A DNA stretch of 64,000 nt from Agarivorans sp. Alg241-V36 (GCF_900537085.1 NZ_UNRE01000006.1:1-64000); one strand, 5' to 3'; positions 16,866-26,150 are shown, counted from the stretch's first letter. Numbers and translations are program-made. Notes: generated by a model not told the origin, from the letters alone.

Positions 16866-17177
16866 ATGGATCTGTTAGCAATTTTTCTACTCACCTTTAT
16901 TGTGATGTTCTTTTGGCGTCGTCGCAAAGACGCCGAGCGCGCCCAGCACTTGATAAAGCAGAAATGTAAAACCTTAGAGTTACAACTACTCGAAGTGAAT
17001 TTTAAGCAAGAAAAACCGCAAAAAATGGCCGGCTACTGGCGTTGGTGTCGTTACTACCAGTTCGAATTCTCTTCCACCGGCGACAGCCGCTATCAAGGCC
17101 AGTTGATTATGGCCGGCAGCCAATTCAAGTTTGAGCTACCGGTGTATAAAGTAGGTGATGATTTGTTTGAGGGCTAG
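16866..17177 (+). CDS. DUF3301 small membrane protein
   Basis: A 103-residue protein with one N-terminal membrane segment (LLAIFLLTFIVMFFW, about 3-17) followed by a basic RRRKDAERA stretch and a small cytoplasmic domain. The domain contains the WRWCRYYQFEFSSTGDSRYQGQL pattern seen in DUF3301 proteins of Shewanella and Vibrio. Function unknown. It converges on the MATE gene with only 18 bp between stops. Confidence 0.78.
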   Translation: MDLLAIFLLTFIVMFFWRRRKDAERAQHLIKQKCKTLELQLLEVNFKQEKPQKMAGYWRWCRYYQFEFSSTGDSRYQGQLIMAGSQFKFELPVYKVGDDLFEG

Positions 17178-17195
17178 GCTCAATCCTTAGCCTGC

Positions 17196-18554
17196 CTAGT
17201 CATACATCAGCGTCTCAGCTTTTTTACTATCAAACTCTTTTAACGACTTCCGAGCTAGCTGCCTAAAGGGCAGTGCTTTAACTATTTCTTCAAAGGGTTG
17301 AATGGCAAAAGCCCAAAAAATCGATACCTCAAAATAAAGAATAAGCAATGCACAAAGGGGTATGGAGATAAGCCATTGGCCGATAAAGTTAATTTTAAAT
17401 ACGCTGGTGGTTTTTCCTAAAGCACGCAAGGCGTGCCCATGCACGGTGTTGTAGCCGCGCACTAGCGGTAAAAAGATATATAACGGGGCTATTAGGCTAA
17501 GTGCTTGGTAGGTCTCGGCGTCTAGTTCAGGGTAGATATTAGGCAAAATTAAGCTTAAGCCGGCGAAAGCGAAAGCGCAGACTAGTGATACCATCACTGC
17601 CACATCAATGCTTTTATCGACATTTTTAGCCAGATCGTCGAGTTTTCTGGAGCCAATGGCTTGGCTAATGCTTATCGCTGACGCATGCGCCCAAGCAGCA
17701 ATAAATTGAGTACCGGCTCTCAGCCAAGGCATTATCAAGGTAATAGCTACGTAAGCATTAATGTTGAGCTGGGAGTACAGCAGCTGGTAAACACTTATGC
17801 CAATTTGCAAAATGGTTACGTTCACTGCAACCGGAAAAATTTCTCGGCTATGTAAGCGTGTACTACTCAATAAGGCTGGCATGGATTGTTTAAAGCTTAG
17901 ATCTAAACTTTGATCGGCTTTTAAACAAAAGCTTAAATAGCTCATGCGAATCACTATCGCGATTAAACTGCCTACCGCCGCGCCTTCTAAACCCATGCCG
18001 CCGAAATCGGCAAAACCATGGATTAAAAAATAAGAGACTATGGCATTGATGGGCATTTCAATGAGGTAGCCCTGTAGCGGAATTTTGCTTTTTCCTTGGC
18101 TATTAAACAAAGCGATGATCACTTGGGTTATTGCAGTAAACAGCACTAAGTATTTTGAGATGGCTAGGTAGCTGATGATTTGCTGCTGCAGTTTAGGGTC
18201 ATCGGCTAGGGCTGTAACAATCGCTTGGTCGCCTAGATGCAGTGCCAACCAAAAAATAAAAGCAACGCTCAAGTTTATGATTAAACCTGCCCAAAAGCCT
18301 TTGGTAAGCGCTTGCTGATTGCCCGAACCTATTGCTCGGCTAAGCACCAATTGCGAGCCATTGGCCAAAGCCATTTGAATACCCATGATAAATGCCACCA
18401 AGGTAGCGGCTATGCCCATTGCTGCTAGTGGAATTTCGCCAAGTGGAGAAACCAACAAGGTATCTACCATCAACATTGATTGCATCAATAGGCCATTTAA
18501 AGCCAGCGGCCAGGCTAAGGCGATATTCTTTTTTAGGTAGGATTGATTAGGCAC
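17196..18554 (-). CDS. MATE-family efflux transporter
   Basis: A 452-residue inner-membrane protein with about twelve hydrophobic segments in two related halves, the MATE layout. Family marks are the N-terminal IALAWPLALNGLLMQSMLMVDTLLVSPLG and the AMGIAATLVAF segment that follows. Such proteins export cationic drugs, dyes or metabolites using Na+ or H+. The start is a GTG at 18554 with only a weak GAGA upstream, so it may be a few residues off. The C terminus is charged (FDSKKAETLMYD). Confidence 0.9.
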   Translation of the reverse strand: MPNQSYLKKNIALAWPLALNGLLMQSMLMVDTLLVSPLGEIPLAAMGIAATLVAFIMGIQMALANGSQLVLSRAIGSGNQQALTKGFWAGLIINLSVAFIFWLALHLGDQAIVTALADDPKLQQQIISYLAISKYLVLFTAITQVIIALFNSQGKSKIPLQGYLIEMPINAIVSYFLIHGFADFGGMGLEGAAVGSLIAIVIRMSYLSFCLKADQSLDLSFKQSMPALLSSTRLHSREIFPVAVNVTILQIGISVYQLLYSQLNINAYVAITLIMPWLRAGTQFIAAWAHASAISISQAIGSRKLDDLAKNVDKSIDVAVMVSLVCAFAFAGLSLILPNIYPELDAETYQALSLIAPLYIFLPLVRGYNTVHGHALRALGKTTSVFKINFIGQWLISIPLCALLILYFEVSIFWAFAIQPFEEIVKALPFRQLARKSLKEFDSKKAETLMYD

Positions 18555-18661
18555 TATCGTCTCTAATTACAGCAATCGATTAAGGGTATGGTGTAGTATA
18601 TAATATTTTGTATTACAAATTAATTGGGCGTAGTCAAATTACGCTTAATTAAGCAGCATTT

Positions 18662-19375
18662 TTAAGGCATTAGAAAGTAACTTAACATGGCGCTGCCTCC
18701 AGATATGGCGCACAAACTCAGTGAAAAAGTGCGTATCCATCGCTGAGGGAAACGTTTGCCGTAGCGCCGACCTAAAAAGGCACCCAGTAAGGCTGCAGGA
18801 ATTAAAGGTAGCGCGGCGTACACATGGGCTAAGGACATAAAACCCACCGAGCTTTGCACAGCCAGCGACATAATGCAGCTAGCCACAAAAAACGCCGACA
18901 AGTTTGCTCGTAAGTAACTGGCTTGCTGGTGCTGGAGAAGCAAAGCCATGGGGGGCCCACCAATCGAGCTACTGGTGCCCATAAAGCCAGAAATAACTCC
19001 CGCAATTGCCATGCGTTTTGGAGTGGGCGCAATGCGAATAGGAAACAAGCTGATTGCGACTGCGATGATGACCGATAAACCTAACCAAAATGACAGGCTT
19101 GCTAGATCGGCCCACAATAATAAAAGGCCGCCAGCGACCGAGCCTGGGATGCGGCCGATTATCGCAGCCTTTAAACCGCCAAAAGCGATGCTGTCTCGGT
19201 GTTCAAAGGCACTTAAGCTGGCCACTACCAGTGCAACAATTACCATTGGACCAGGCACATATACCGGCGACAGTTGGAACAATAAGGGGGCGGCAATTAC
19301 CGCGAGGCCAAAACCAATGGTGTATTGAACAAATGCGCCGAGTAACACCAGTAAACAGGCTAATAGTGTAATCAC
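18662..19375 (-). CDS. TauE/SafE-family transporter
   Basis: A 237-residue membrane protein with about seven to eight hydrophobic segments. The two TauE/SafE repeats are seen in FVQYTIGFGLAVIAAPLL (about 16-33) and GVISGFMGTSSSIGGPPMALL (about 126-146). The family exports or imports sulfite, sulfonates or organic acids. A GTG start at 19375 is supported by GAGG upstream. No sulfur gene adjoins, so the substrate is open. Confidence 0.87.
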   Translation of the reverse strand: MITLLACLLVLLGAFVQYTIGFGLAVIAAPLLFQLSPVYVPGPMVIVALVVASLSAFEHRDSIAFGGLKAAIIGRIPGSVAGGLLLLWADLASLSFWLGLSVIIAVAISLFPIRIAPTPKRMAIAGVISGFMGTSSSIGGPPMALLLQHQQASYLRANLSAFFVASCIMSLAVQSSVGFMSLAHVYAALPLIPAALLGAFLGRRYGKRFPQRWIRTFSLSLCAISGGSAMLSYFLMP

Positions 19376-19439
19376 TTGCCACCTCGCTTACCCAAGCCTT
19401 GGCTAAGCAAAGTGGGTTAAGTTGATAAAAGCTATTCGC

Positions 19440-20459
19440 TTAGTTGAGCGAATATATCGTTTGCTGCTGGTGACTGAGGGTTGCGAGCTCAATTAAAGCG
19501 ATAACGTCGCTAGCTTGCTGAGCGCTAACGCTTAATACTTCACCCTTAGTCACTGCATTTACAAAGTTATCATAGAAAGCTAAATAGTTACCTTTTATTA
19601 ATGACTTATGTAATAGCGCCTGGCCAGCTAGATGGATTTCGCTGCGATTAGTATCTTGGCCAAAACTGGAAGAATTGGCCGATAGCCCCGCCGCTAGTTG
19701 CTGTTCTTGCGGATCCATTCCCCACTTAGCGTAGGAGCCTTTACTGCCATGTATTTGGAATCGAGGACCGGGCTCAACCATTAAGGAGTTACAGCTAAGT
19801 TGTACTTTTTTGTCGGGGTATATTAGGTGTAAATCAAAACAGTCGGGCGTTTTTGCACCCTCGCGTTGAGTATCTAAATGAGCCCATAGTTTATCGGGCT
19901 TACCAAATAAGCTAAGCGCCTGATCGAGAAGGTGAGCGCCTAAATCGTAGAGTACCCCACCACCTTGTGGATCCAGCTCCTTCCAACGCTGTTTCACCAC
20001 TGGACGATAACGGTGAAAGTGAGCCGAATAAGAATGAATTTTGCCAAGGCTTTGATTAGCAAGCAGCTGTGAGATAGTTAAAAAGTCACTGTCCCAGCGG
20101 CGGTTATGAAAAACGCTTAAACACTTGCCGGTTTGTTCGGCAATTTGCTGCAGTTGCAGGCATTGTTCGCTGCTTATGGCTAAAGGTTTTTCAACTATCA
20201 CATGTTTGCCTGCGAGCATTGCTTGTTCGGCTTGCTCGGCATGTAATGAGTTGGGGCTAGCAATCACTACTATGTCGATGTTGGGATGATTGATCAGAGC
20301 TTCACTATCTAAACACAGCGCTTTGGGGTAGGCGTCGGCAACTTCCTGCTTGCGAGAACTGGCAATGGCAAACAAGTTAAGCTGCGGTTGAGCACTAATT
20401 AGCGGGCCGTGAAATACCCGCCCCGATAAACCAAATCCAATAATACCAACGTTTAACAT
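19440..20459 (-). CDS. Gfo/Idh/MocA-family oxidoreductase (YdgJ-like)
   Basis: A 339-residue NAD(P)-dependent oxidoreductase. The Rossmann motif is GIIGFGLSGRVFHGP (5-19), the EKPLAIS nicotinamide-site motif is near 90, and a C-terminal substrate domain follows. The shared SVFHNRRWDSDFLT and a later LDQA-type helix make it a likely relative of E. coli YdgJ. Substrates in this family are sugars or inositols and are not predictable here. It follows the lipid-anchored beta-propeller gene by 18 bp on the same strand, so the two are probably cotranscribed. GGAG precedes the ATG. Confidence 0.88.
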   Translation of the reverse strand: MLNVGIIGFGLSGRVFHGPLISAQPQLNLFAIASSRKQEVADAYPKALCLDSEALINHPNIDIVVIASPNSLHAEQAEQAMLAGKHVIVEKPLAISSEQCLQLQQIAEQTGKCLSVFHNRRWDSDFLTISQLLANQSLGKIHSYSAHFHRYRPVVKQRWKELDPQGGGVLYDLGAHLLDQALSLFGKPDKLWAHLDTQREGAKTPDCFDLHLIYPDKKVQLSCNSLMVEPGPRFQIHGSKGSYAKWGMDPQEQQLAAGLSANSSSFGQDTNRSEIHLAGQALLHKSLIKGNYLAFYDNFVNAVTKGEVLSVSAQQASDVIALIELATLSHQQQTIYSLN

Positions 20460-20477
20460 GCGTGCTCCTATATGGGC

Positions 20478-21305
20478 TTAAGGTAGAGGAATTGTCGCTA
20501 GCTTAATTGTCTCAGGTTGCTGGCGTATGACCGAAAGTAACCAAAGTTGCTCACCATCACTGGCAATCGCTTGGGCAGTGTCGCTTTGTTCCAAGGCTAT
20601 TACTTGAAGCACTTTGCCAGACTTCGGCTCAATTTCTAACAAGCTGCTATAGCGAGTGCTGAGCACAAACCAGCGACCTTGGTGCAAAGTCATGCTGCCC
20701 AGTTGATATTGAGTAAACTGAGCTTGTTGGCTAGGGTGGCTTAAGTCAAAGCTTTGCTGTTGCTTACCATCTCTATCACCACGATAACAGCGTTTTAAGC
20801 CTTCGCGCTCACAAGTGTAAAACTCTTGTGCTTGTGGGTTCCAGACTAAACCAGCGGTTTTGTGGTGAAGACCGTCGCGTATTAACTTGCGCTTGTCGAC
20901 AAAGCGCCAGCTTTGCTGGGTAAGTTCGAAATACAGCAGCCGAGCGTCACTAGAAATACCCACTAGGTGATCGTCTACTAATACTAAGTCGGCAATATCG
21001 CCGCTGGCGGGTAGCTCTTCTAGCCTTGCTTCACTGAGTGTGGAATTAAGGTAGGCCAATTTCGCCGAACCGGTAACTAATACCGTTTGCGGTGCCAGCG
21101 TACCCACTAGCCAATGTTGCTGTTTAGGTAGCCACAGCAGGCTAGCGGCATTTGGGATCCCATCTAATTGCGCAACCAGCTGCGGTTGCACGCTTAATTC
21201 AGCTAAAGGACTGTCTTGAAATTCGCTGCTTGGCGGGGGAAACATCACCAAGCCAACGAGAGTACCAATCATTAACAGGGCGATTAAACCAATAACTTTA
21301 AACAT
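20478..21305 (-). CDS. Membrane-anchored SdiA-regulated/YjiK-like protein (putative beta-propeller)
   Basis: A 275-residue protein with one N-terminal membrane segment (VIGLIALLMIGTLVGLVMF, about 4-22) and no lipobox. The rest consists of repeated strand-rich units such as LVLVDDHLVGISSDARLLYFEL and GLVWNPQAQEFYTCERE, the pattern of the YjiK/SdiA-regulated propeller family. It is probably anchored in the inner membrane with the propeller in the periplasm. It begins the unit with the YdgJ-like oxidoreductase and lies 41 bp after a TetR gene on the same strand. Family assignment is from pattern only. Confidence 0.6.
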   Translation of the reverse strand: MFKVIGLIALLMIGTLVGLVMFPPPSSEFQDSPLAELSVQPQLVAQLDGIPNAASLLWLPKQQHWLVGTLAPQTVLVTGSAKLAYLNSTLSEARLEELPASGDIADLVLVDDHLVGISSDARLLYFELTQQSWRFVDKRKLIRDGLHHKTAGLVWNPQAQEFYTCEREGLKRCYRGDRDGKQQQSFDLSHPSQQAQFTQYQLGSMTLHQGRWFVLSTRYSSLLEIEPKSGKVLQVIALEQSDTAQAIASDGEQLWLLSVIRQQPETIKLATIPLP

Positions 21306-21346
21306 GCAGTGGCCACCTTGGCGACATCGAAAGAGGTAAGCGCAAG

Positions 21347-21952
21347 CTATTCAGGCTTAGGCTGGTAATGACTTAAAAACATGGCAATGCAACTTTCTAC
21401 CAGCTCTGTTTGCTCGGCAGCGCTTGGCATTGGCATGCGGTTGATGATTTGTGGCCAAAAACAGCGACCTTTTAACATCGACAAAAACTGGCTGCTGGCT
21501 AAGCTTGGGTTATTGCTATCAATGCGCCCATCGTTAATGGCACATTCAAACCAATAGTTGATGCTGTTCTCTAAAGTCGCCATGTGCTGCATGGTTTCGA
21601 TCATTTGCTCGGGCATATGAATCGCTTCAGCAATCACCAATCGAGCAAGGTCGATAAACTCTGGGTCGGCGAACAACTGCAGTTCTTTATTTGCCAGTTG
21701 TGTTAGCTGTTCGGCTAAGCTGAGATCGCTGGAGTATTCCATTTTAGTGGCTGCTGAAATCAAATCTAGCATCATACTCACAATGCCAATAAACAAGGCC
21801 TGCTTGCTTGGGAAGTGGTTATAAACGGTGCGTTTACTTACTTGAGCCGTTTGCGCGACGCGATCCATGCTGGTGGCTGCATAGCCACTGGCCTTAAATT
21901 CACTAATGGCGGCATTGATGATTTGTGCGCGTTTTTTTTGGCTAAGAGTCAT
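21347..21952 (-). CDS. TetR/AcrR-family regulator
   Basis: A 201-residue TetR-type regulator with the HTH at about 8-52 (AQIINAAISEFKASGYAAT, then VAQTAQVSKRTVYNHFPSKQALF). The C-terminal half is helical and typical of AcrR-like ligand-binding domains. It is cotranscribed in orientation with the beta-propeller and YdgJ-like genes downstream, so it may regulate that unit. No clear palindromic operator was seen upstream. Confidence 0.87.
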   Translation of the reverse strand: MTLSQKKRAQIINAAISEFKASGYAATSMDRVAQTAQVSKRTVYNHFPSKQALFIGIVSMMLDLISAATKMEYSSDLSLAEQLTQLANKELQLFADPEFIDLARLVIAEAIHMPEQMIETMQHMATLENSINYWFECAINDGRIDSNNPSLASSQFLSMLKGRCFWPQIINRMPMPSAAEQTELVESCIAMFLSHYQPKPE

Positions 21953-22115
21953 TGTTTAAGACAAATTGATTACTGCGGTTTGGCCGATAGCTGATTCTAA
22001 CAAATTTAGTAAATACATGGGCTAACAATTACCGCAAATTGTTCATGGAAGTTTCATCTTGTGGCTGAAAAAGCCCGCCACACTATTAGGGTGTTCTTGA
22101 GTGGGAAACGTTAAG

Positions 22116-22280
22116 ATGAATCGAGAAGCCGCCGCAGAACGAAAATGGCAAAACGCCAGTTATCCGCAAAATGAGTTTAGTGGCAAGCTCAGTGGTTTGC
22201 CGCCACGTTTAGCAGAGTATTACTTACTACTTAGCTGGCCGCTTCAGTTTGGTTTAGCGCCTGCTGTGGAATCGCGATAG
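22116..22280 (+). CDS. Possible small protein, 54 residues
   Basis: An ATG-started frame of 54 codons with a protein-like composition (starts MNREAAAERKWQNAS, contains LPPRLAEYYLLLSWP). It lies in the gap upstream of the TetR gene and runs 50 bp antisense into the 3' end of the histidine-kinase gene. There is no strong ribosome-binding site, only a weak GGGAAA about 9 bp before the ATG. No family recognised. It may be spurious. Confidence 0.3.
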   Translation: MNREAAAERKWQNASYPQNEFSGKLSGLPPRLAEYYLLLSWPLQFGLAPAVESR

Positions 22281-24345
22281 TAAAGTTAAAGCCTTGTTCC
22301 ACTTGAGTCTCAACGTGCAATTGCCACTGTAGTTTTTGGGTGATCAGGTTGTACACAATGTGCATGCCTAAGCCGCAACCTCCTTTGCCGCGAGCAGTGG
22401 TATAAAAGGGCTCAAAAATATGGCTAACGGTTTCTTGGCTGGCACCTTTGCCATTATCGCCCACAATAAGTTGGGCGCCTTGTGCCGTTTTCTCCAGAGT
22501 AATGCTAATTTTCCCTAGGGTTTTGCCATGGTCTAGGCCATGAATTAGCGCGTTACCAAACAAATTGGTAACTACCTGAGCAATAGCCCCAGGATAGGTG
22601 AATACGTGCAGGTTTGGCTCTAGTTGAGTGACTAGCTCAACCTTAGTGCCTTTAAGTTGATGCTGCAGGCTGCGCAATACTTTGTTGATATAATCGGCGA
22701 GGTTGATTTTGCGTTGCTCTTCGTAACTTTGATCAACTGCAACCTGTTTAAAGCTAGTAATTAGTTCAGCCGCTCGCTGGGCACTGCTAATGATGATTTC
22801 GCTGGTATTGGTGGCATCGGCAACAAACTTTTCAAAGTTGGCTTTGGTGAGTTGCTGAGCACTCATCTGCTTTGCAAGTTGCTCTATTTGCTCTTTAAGG
22901 TGGCTGGCAGCCAATAAGCCGTTACCTAAAGGAGTATTAATTTCATGAGCAACCCCACTGACTAATCCGCCTAAGGCTGCCATTTTCTCACTGAGTTCTA
23001 CTTGTTCCTGATATTGTTTGGTTTCTTCCAGTAGCCGCTGGTGGTCGATGATATCGGCGATTTGCGGTGCCATAAATTCGATAAACTCAGCATGCACTCC
23101 TTCGGTGAGCGCTACCATGTAACCAAAGTGTTGTTGGCCGCTTTTCAGTTCACTAATTACCCACAAACCTTGGTGAGCTTTATCACCTATTGCGTCTTCA
23201 AAGGCGGCGGGCAGAGGCGTTATTGATTCGGCCAAAGCTAAGCTGCCGGGCTGTAAGTGGTGAGCCAAGTAAGTGTGGCTTTTCCCTTGTTCGCTAAAAC
23301 CTTGTTGATAGATATACAGCTCAGGAATGCCCAATTCGTCTAGAGTAGGCTGGGCTTGAGTTAAAATGGTGTCGAGGTTTTGCCGTTGGTGCAGCAAGCG
23401 GGTTACCGCAAGGCGCTGGGCATTGCTGTCTCGCTGTCGGATAAGCAGGCGATTTTGCTCGTCGTTGCTGCGTTTCTCCACTTCTTTGCTTGGGGCTCCG
23501 CTACTTTCACGAAGCACTGACATGGTTTCTAATTGATATTCAGCATCAAGGCTTGCCCCGTTAATGCTTTCGACGACCAGTTGCGCAGCAAGAGAACCCG
23601 TGCGCTGGGCGGGATAAATGGCAGTGGTTAAACTGGGGCGAATGGCATCGGCATATTCAAAATCATCAAAGCCGCTTACTTTTACCTGTTCAGGGATGGC
23701 TACCTGCTGTCTGTCTAATTCTTCTATCACACCCTTAGCGCTAAGGTCATTCACACACATGATGGCATCGGGGAGGCGTTGATGTTTGGCTAGCCATTGA
23801 TGGCATAACTTAGCCGCTCCAACGGGTGTCATATCGCCATGTAGGTGTTGTTCAGGATTATGGCTTAATCCATGCTCTGCCAGTACGTCGCTAAAGGCTT
23901 TGTAGCGCCGCTGGGAATCGAAGTTATTCTCTGGGCCGTCGATATACAGGATGTCTTTGCAGCCAATTTCCAGCATGTGTTGGCTTAGCTGGTACATACC
24001 GCTGTAATTATCAACCAACACTGAAGGGATGTCCGGTATTACCGAGCCAACATTTACGATTGGCAGCTCACCAATCGCCTCGACCACTTTGTTCATTACC
24101 TTATCGGAGGTTTTGTATCCTACGCCGCCGCCGTATAAGACCACCCCATCTATATCTAGATTGCTTAGTTGTTTTACAAGCCATAGGTCTTTGTCTTGAA
24201 ACTCTTGCTCATCTGCGAGGTAGCCAATGGGCATGAATAGGCAGCTATATAATTGCGGGTCTAGACTCGTTTGAATGCCTCGAATCACCTGTTGGTCGAT
24301 GGTTTGAGACAATGTTGGCAATATGACGGCAATGCGTTTTTTCAT
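22231..24345 (-). CDS. Cytoplasmic histidine kinase fused to a LacI-type ligand-binding domain
   Basis: 704 residues from the ATG at 24345, with no signal peptide or membrane segment. Residues 2-280 form a LacI/GalR-type periplasmic-binding fold without the HTH: MKKRIAVILPTLSQTIDQQVIRGI at the start, DGVVLYGGG, a PDAIMCVNDLSAKGV hinge, and GFDDFEYADAIRPSLTT. A helical/GAF-like linker follows (about 300-445), then an HisKA helix with His467 (SGVAHEINTPLG) and an HATPase domain (N box near 597, DNGKG near 630, GCGLG near 657). There is no receiver domain, and no response regulator is adjacent. The ATG has no good ribosome-binding site; a TTG 9 bp upstream is an alternative start. Confidence 0.85.
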   Translation of the reverse strand: MKKRIAVILPTLSQTIDQQVIRGIQTSLDPQLYSCLFMPIGYLADEQEFQDKDLWLVKQLSNLDIDGVVLYGGGVGYKTSDKVMNKVVEAIGELPIVNVGSVIPDIPSVLVDNYSGMYQLSQHMLEIGCKDILYIDGPENNFDSQRRYKAFSDVLAEHGLSHNPEQHLHGDMTPVGAAKLCHQWLAKHQRLPDAIMCVNDLSAKGVIEELDRQQVAIPEQVKVSGFDDFEYADAIRPSLTTAIYPAQRTGSLAAQLVVESINGASLDAEYQLETMSVLRESSGAPSKEVEKRSNDEQNRLLIRQRDSNAQRLAVTRLLHQRQNLDTILTQAQPTLDELGIPELYIYQQGFSEQGKSHTYLAHHLQPGSLALAESITPLPAAFEDAIGDKAHQGLWVISELKSGQQHFGYMVALTEGVHAEFIEFMAPQIADIIDHQRLLEETKQYQEQVELSEKMAALGGLVSGVAHEINTPLGNGLLAASHLKEQIEQLAKQMSAQQLTKANFEKFVADATNTSEIIISSAQRAAELITSFKQVAVDQSYEEQRKINLADYINKVLRSLQHQLKGTKVELVTQLEPNLHVFTYPGAIAQVVTNLFGNALIHGLDHGKTLGKISITLEKTAQGAQLIVGDNGKGASQETVSHIFEPFYTTARGKGGCGLGMHIVYNLITQKLQWQLHVETQVEQGFNFTIAIPQQALNQTEAAS

Positions 24346-24491
24346 TAAGAACAATAGTTTTAGTCTTGATACCTTTCAATGTAACAAGTGAAATTGAGAT
24401 TGCTGTGATTTAGCTAGGAGAATTGTTAATAAATTGTATTTTTGTGGCTAAGCGGCATGCTTTTGGGGGCAAAAAAGCATACCTAGGGTGC

Positions 24492-25517
24492 TTAACTCGG
24501 AATCGGCATTACCCGGTTTCGGCCGAGTCGTTTGGCTTCGTAAAGCTGAGTATCGGCTGCATCAACAATCGCTCGAGACTTGCTCACCATGTTGTATTCG
24601 GCAACACCAAAGGAACAAGTGATGTTGTCGATACGTTGGTTAGAGCGGCGATCTTTTAGGCTTAACTTCTCTATGGCTCGGCGAACGGATTCGGCTAAAT
24701 GCCTGGCGGAACGCAGATTAGATTTAGGGCAAATAATGGCGAACTCTTCGCCGCCAATACGGTAAGCCTTAGCGCCGTCACGGCAAGCTTCGTTAATCCG
24801 CTTAGCGACAATTTTTAATACTTGGTCGCCCAGTACGTGGCCATAGTTGTCGTTAAACGCTTTAAAGTGATCGATATCGGCGATAATAATGCACAAACCC
24901 TCAGGGTTTGAATCAAATAAGTCTTTAAAGTCTGCATCAAAGGCGCGTCTATTCAAGGCACCGGTAAGTGCATCGTTGAGGGCTTCTTTCTCGGTTTCTT
25001 TAAGCTGATTTTTTAAGTTTTCAATTTCTGCTTGGGCTTTACCTAACTGAGAGTTAAAAAAGTCGGTGCTTTGTCGAATATTAGCAGCGTCATCGATAAG
25101 GTTACGTACGAGGCCTAACACTTGTTCTAGTGGAATGCCGTCTTCTTCAATGCGATTTAGTTTGGCAAAATTCTTATCTATGCTTGATTGAAAGGCATTG
25201 GTGTCTGAGCCAGTGTCGGTCATGGTTTGTGATAGCTCTGTGGCCATGGCTTCTAGGCTATGGCGCATGCTTTTCACATCTAACTCTTCCTGGCTAGCAA
25301 TGTGGTTTTGATAAAGAATTTGGCTGCTGGTGGTAGGTACGGTGTCGTATTCACTAATGATTTCATCGATGGCTGCATTTAGCTCTGGATTCTGATCATC
25401 AACGTACAAATACCATAATGCATAGTTGCTAGGCGTGGCAGGGATTTGATGTTTCATCATCAAAGGCACAGCCTTTTTTAGATTTAGGGTCGCTTTTTTT
25501 AGAATTTTATCGCTCAT
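24492..25517 (-). CDS. Soluble diguanylate cyclase
   Basis: A 341-residue protein with an N-terminal helical region (about 1-175, including a coiled-coil at 155-180) and a C-terminal GGDEF domain. The active-site motif is GGEEF (255-259), and DALTGALNRRAF opens the domain, so it should make cyclic-di-GMP. The RxxD inhibitory site five residues before GGEEF is absent (Arg246 then Ala at the Asp position), so product feedback is probably weak. The N terminus lacks membrane segments. The gene has its own promoter gap, and its product probably acts in the cytoplasm. Confidence 0.92.
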   Translation of the reverse strand: MSDKILKKATLNLKKAVPLMMKHQIPATPSNYALWYLYVDDQNPELNAAIDEIISEYDTVPTTSSQILYQNHIASQEELDVKSMRHSLEAMATELSQTMTDTGSDTNAFQSSIDKNFAKLNRIEEDGIPLEQVLGLVRNLIDDAANIRQSTDFFNSQLGKAQAEIENLKNQLKETEKEALNDALTGALNRRAFDADFKDLFDSNPEGLCIIIADIDHFKAFNDNYGHVLGDQVLKIVAKRINEACRDGAKAYRIGGEEFAIICPKSNLRSARHLAESVRRAIEKLSLKDRRSNQRIDNITCSFGVAEYNMVSKSRAIVDAADTQLYEAKRLGRNRVMPIPS

Positions 25518-25647
25518 ATGAGCTCCATCGATACTCGTTGCTTCACGCCACTTGCAGCCTGCTTTTTATAGCGTAGTAAACAATACGGCTTTATAAATAT
25601 GATTCAACAGGAGCCGAGTAAGCTCCTTAATATAAGACTACGGTTTA

Positions 25648-25944
25648 CTATGATGCCTCGGGACATTGATAAACATGAGCGCTAACTAACTCTGGCTCAG
25701 CAGTAGTTAAAGGAATCAGTTGCACTGCATTGCCTTTAAGGCTGATAACTCGTTGGCTTAGCTCTTGTTTGCCGTTATCGCTGTCTAAACTTTGTGGGTC
25801 TACGTTAAATACCCCTAGAATATTACAATCAACCACATCGGTTGATTTCTCGGTAATCATCACACCTTGGTTTTGTTCCGGATCAGAGCTTGAACAAGCT
25901 CCCAGTAAGACAATGGCGCTGGCAACAATTAGAGATTTTTTCAT
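25648..25944 (-). CDS. Small lipoprotein, unknown function
   Basis: A 98-residue predicted lipoprotein: signal peptide with lipobox LLGAC (Cys17), then SSSDPEQNQ, typical of an outer-membrane-bound lipoprotein since there is no Asp at +2. The mature part is short and strand-rich, with two further Cys (DCNILGVFN and YQCPEAS) that could pair. No family recognised. It stands alone between the diguanylate cyclase and asd. Confidence 0.65.
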   Translation of the reverse strand: MKKSLIVASAIVLLGACSSSDPEQNQGVMITEKSTDVVDCNILGVFNVDPQSLDSDNGKQELSQRVISLKGNAVQLIPLTTAEPELVSAHVYQCPEAS

Positions 25945-26121
25945 CGCGATTCCTACAATTTCAACGAATTAGTAAATAAAGGATATTTTTCTTATCAATA
26001 GCTTAGTAAATTTTGCCCAGCTATGAAAACAATTTGATGCTTAATTGTTGTTTGTGTTGCGCAAGGTTGAAAATGGCCTAGCTTAAAACCATAATTTGGA
26101 AGTTGGTGAGCGGATAAAAAG

Positions 26122-26150
26122 CAAAAAAAAGCCCAGTTGATTAACTGGGC
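26122..26150 (-). terminator. asd terminator
   Basis: On the minus strand, GCCCAGTT (from 26150) pairs with AACTGGGC around a 4-nt loop and is followed by eight U residues. It lies 21 bp after the asd stop and is a clear intrinsic terminator. Confidence 0.92.
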
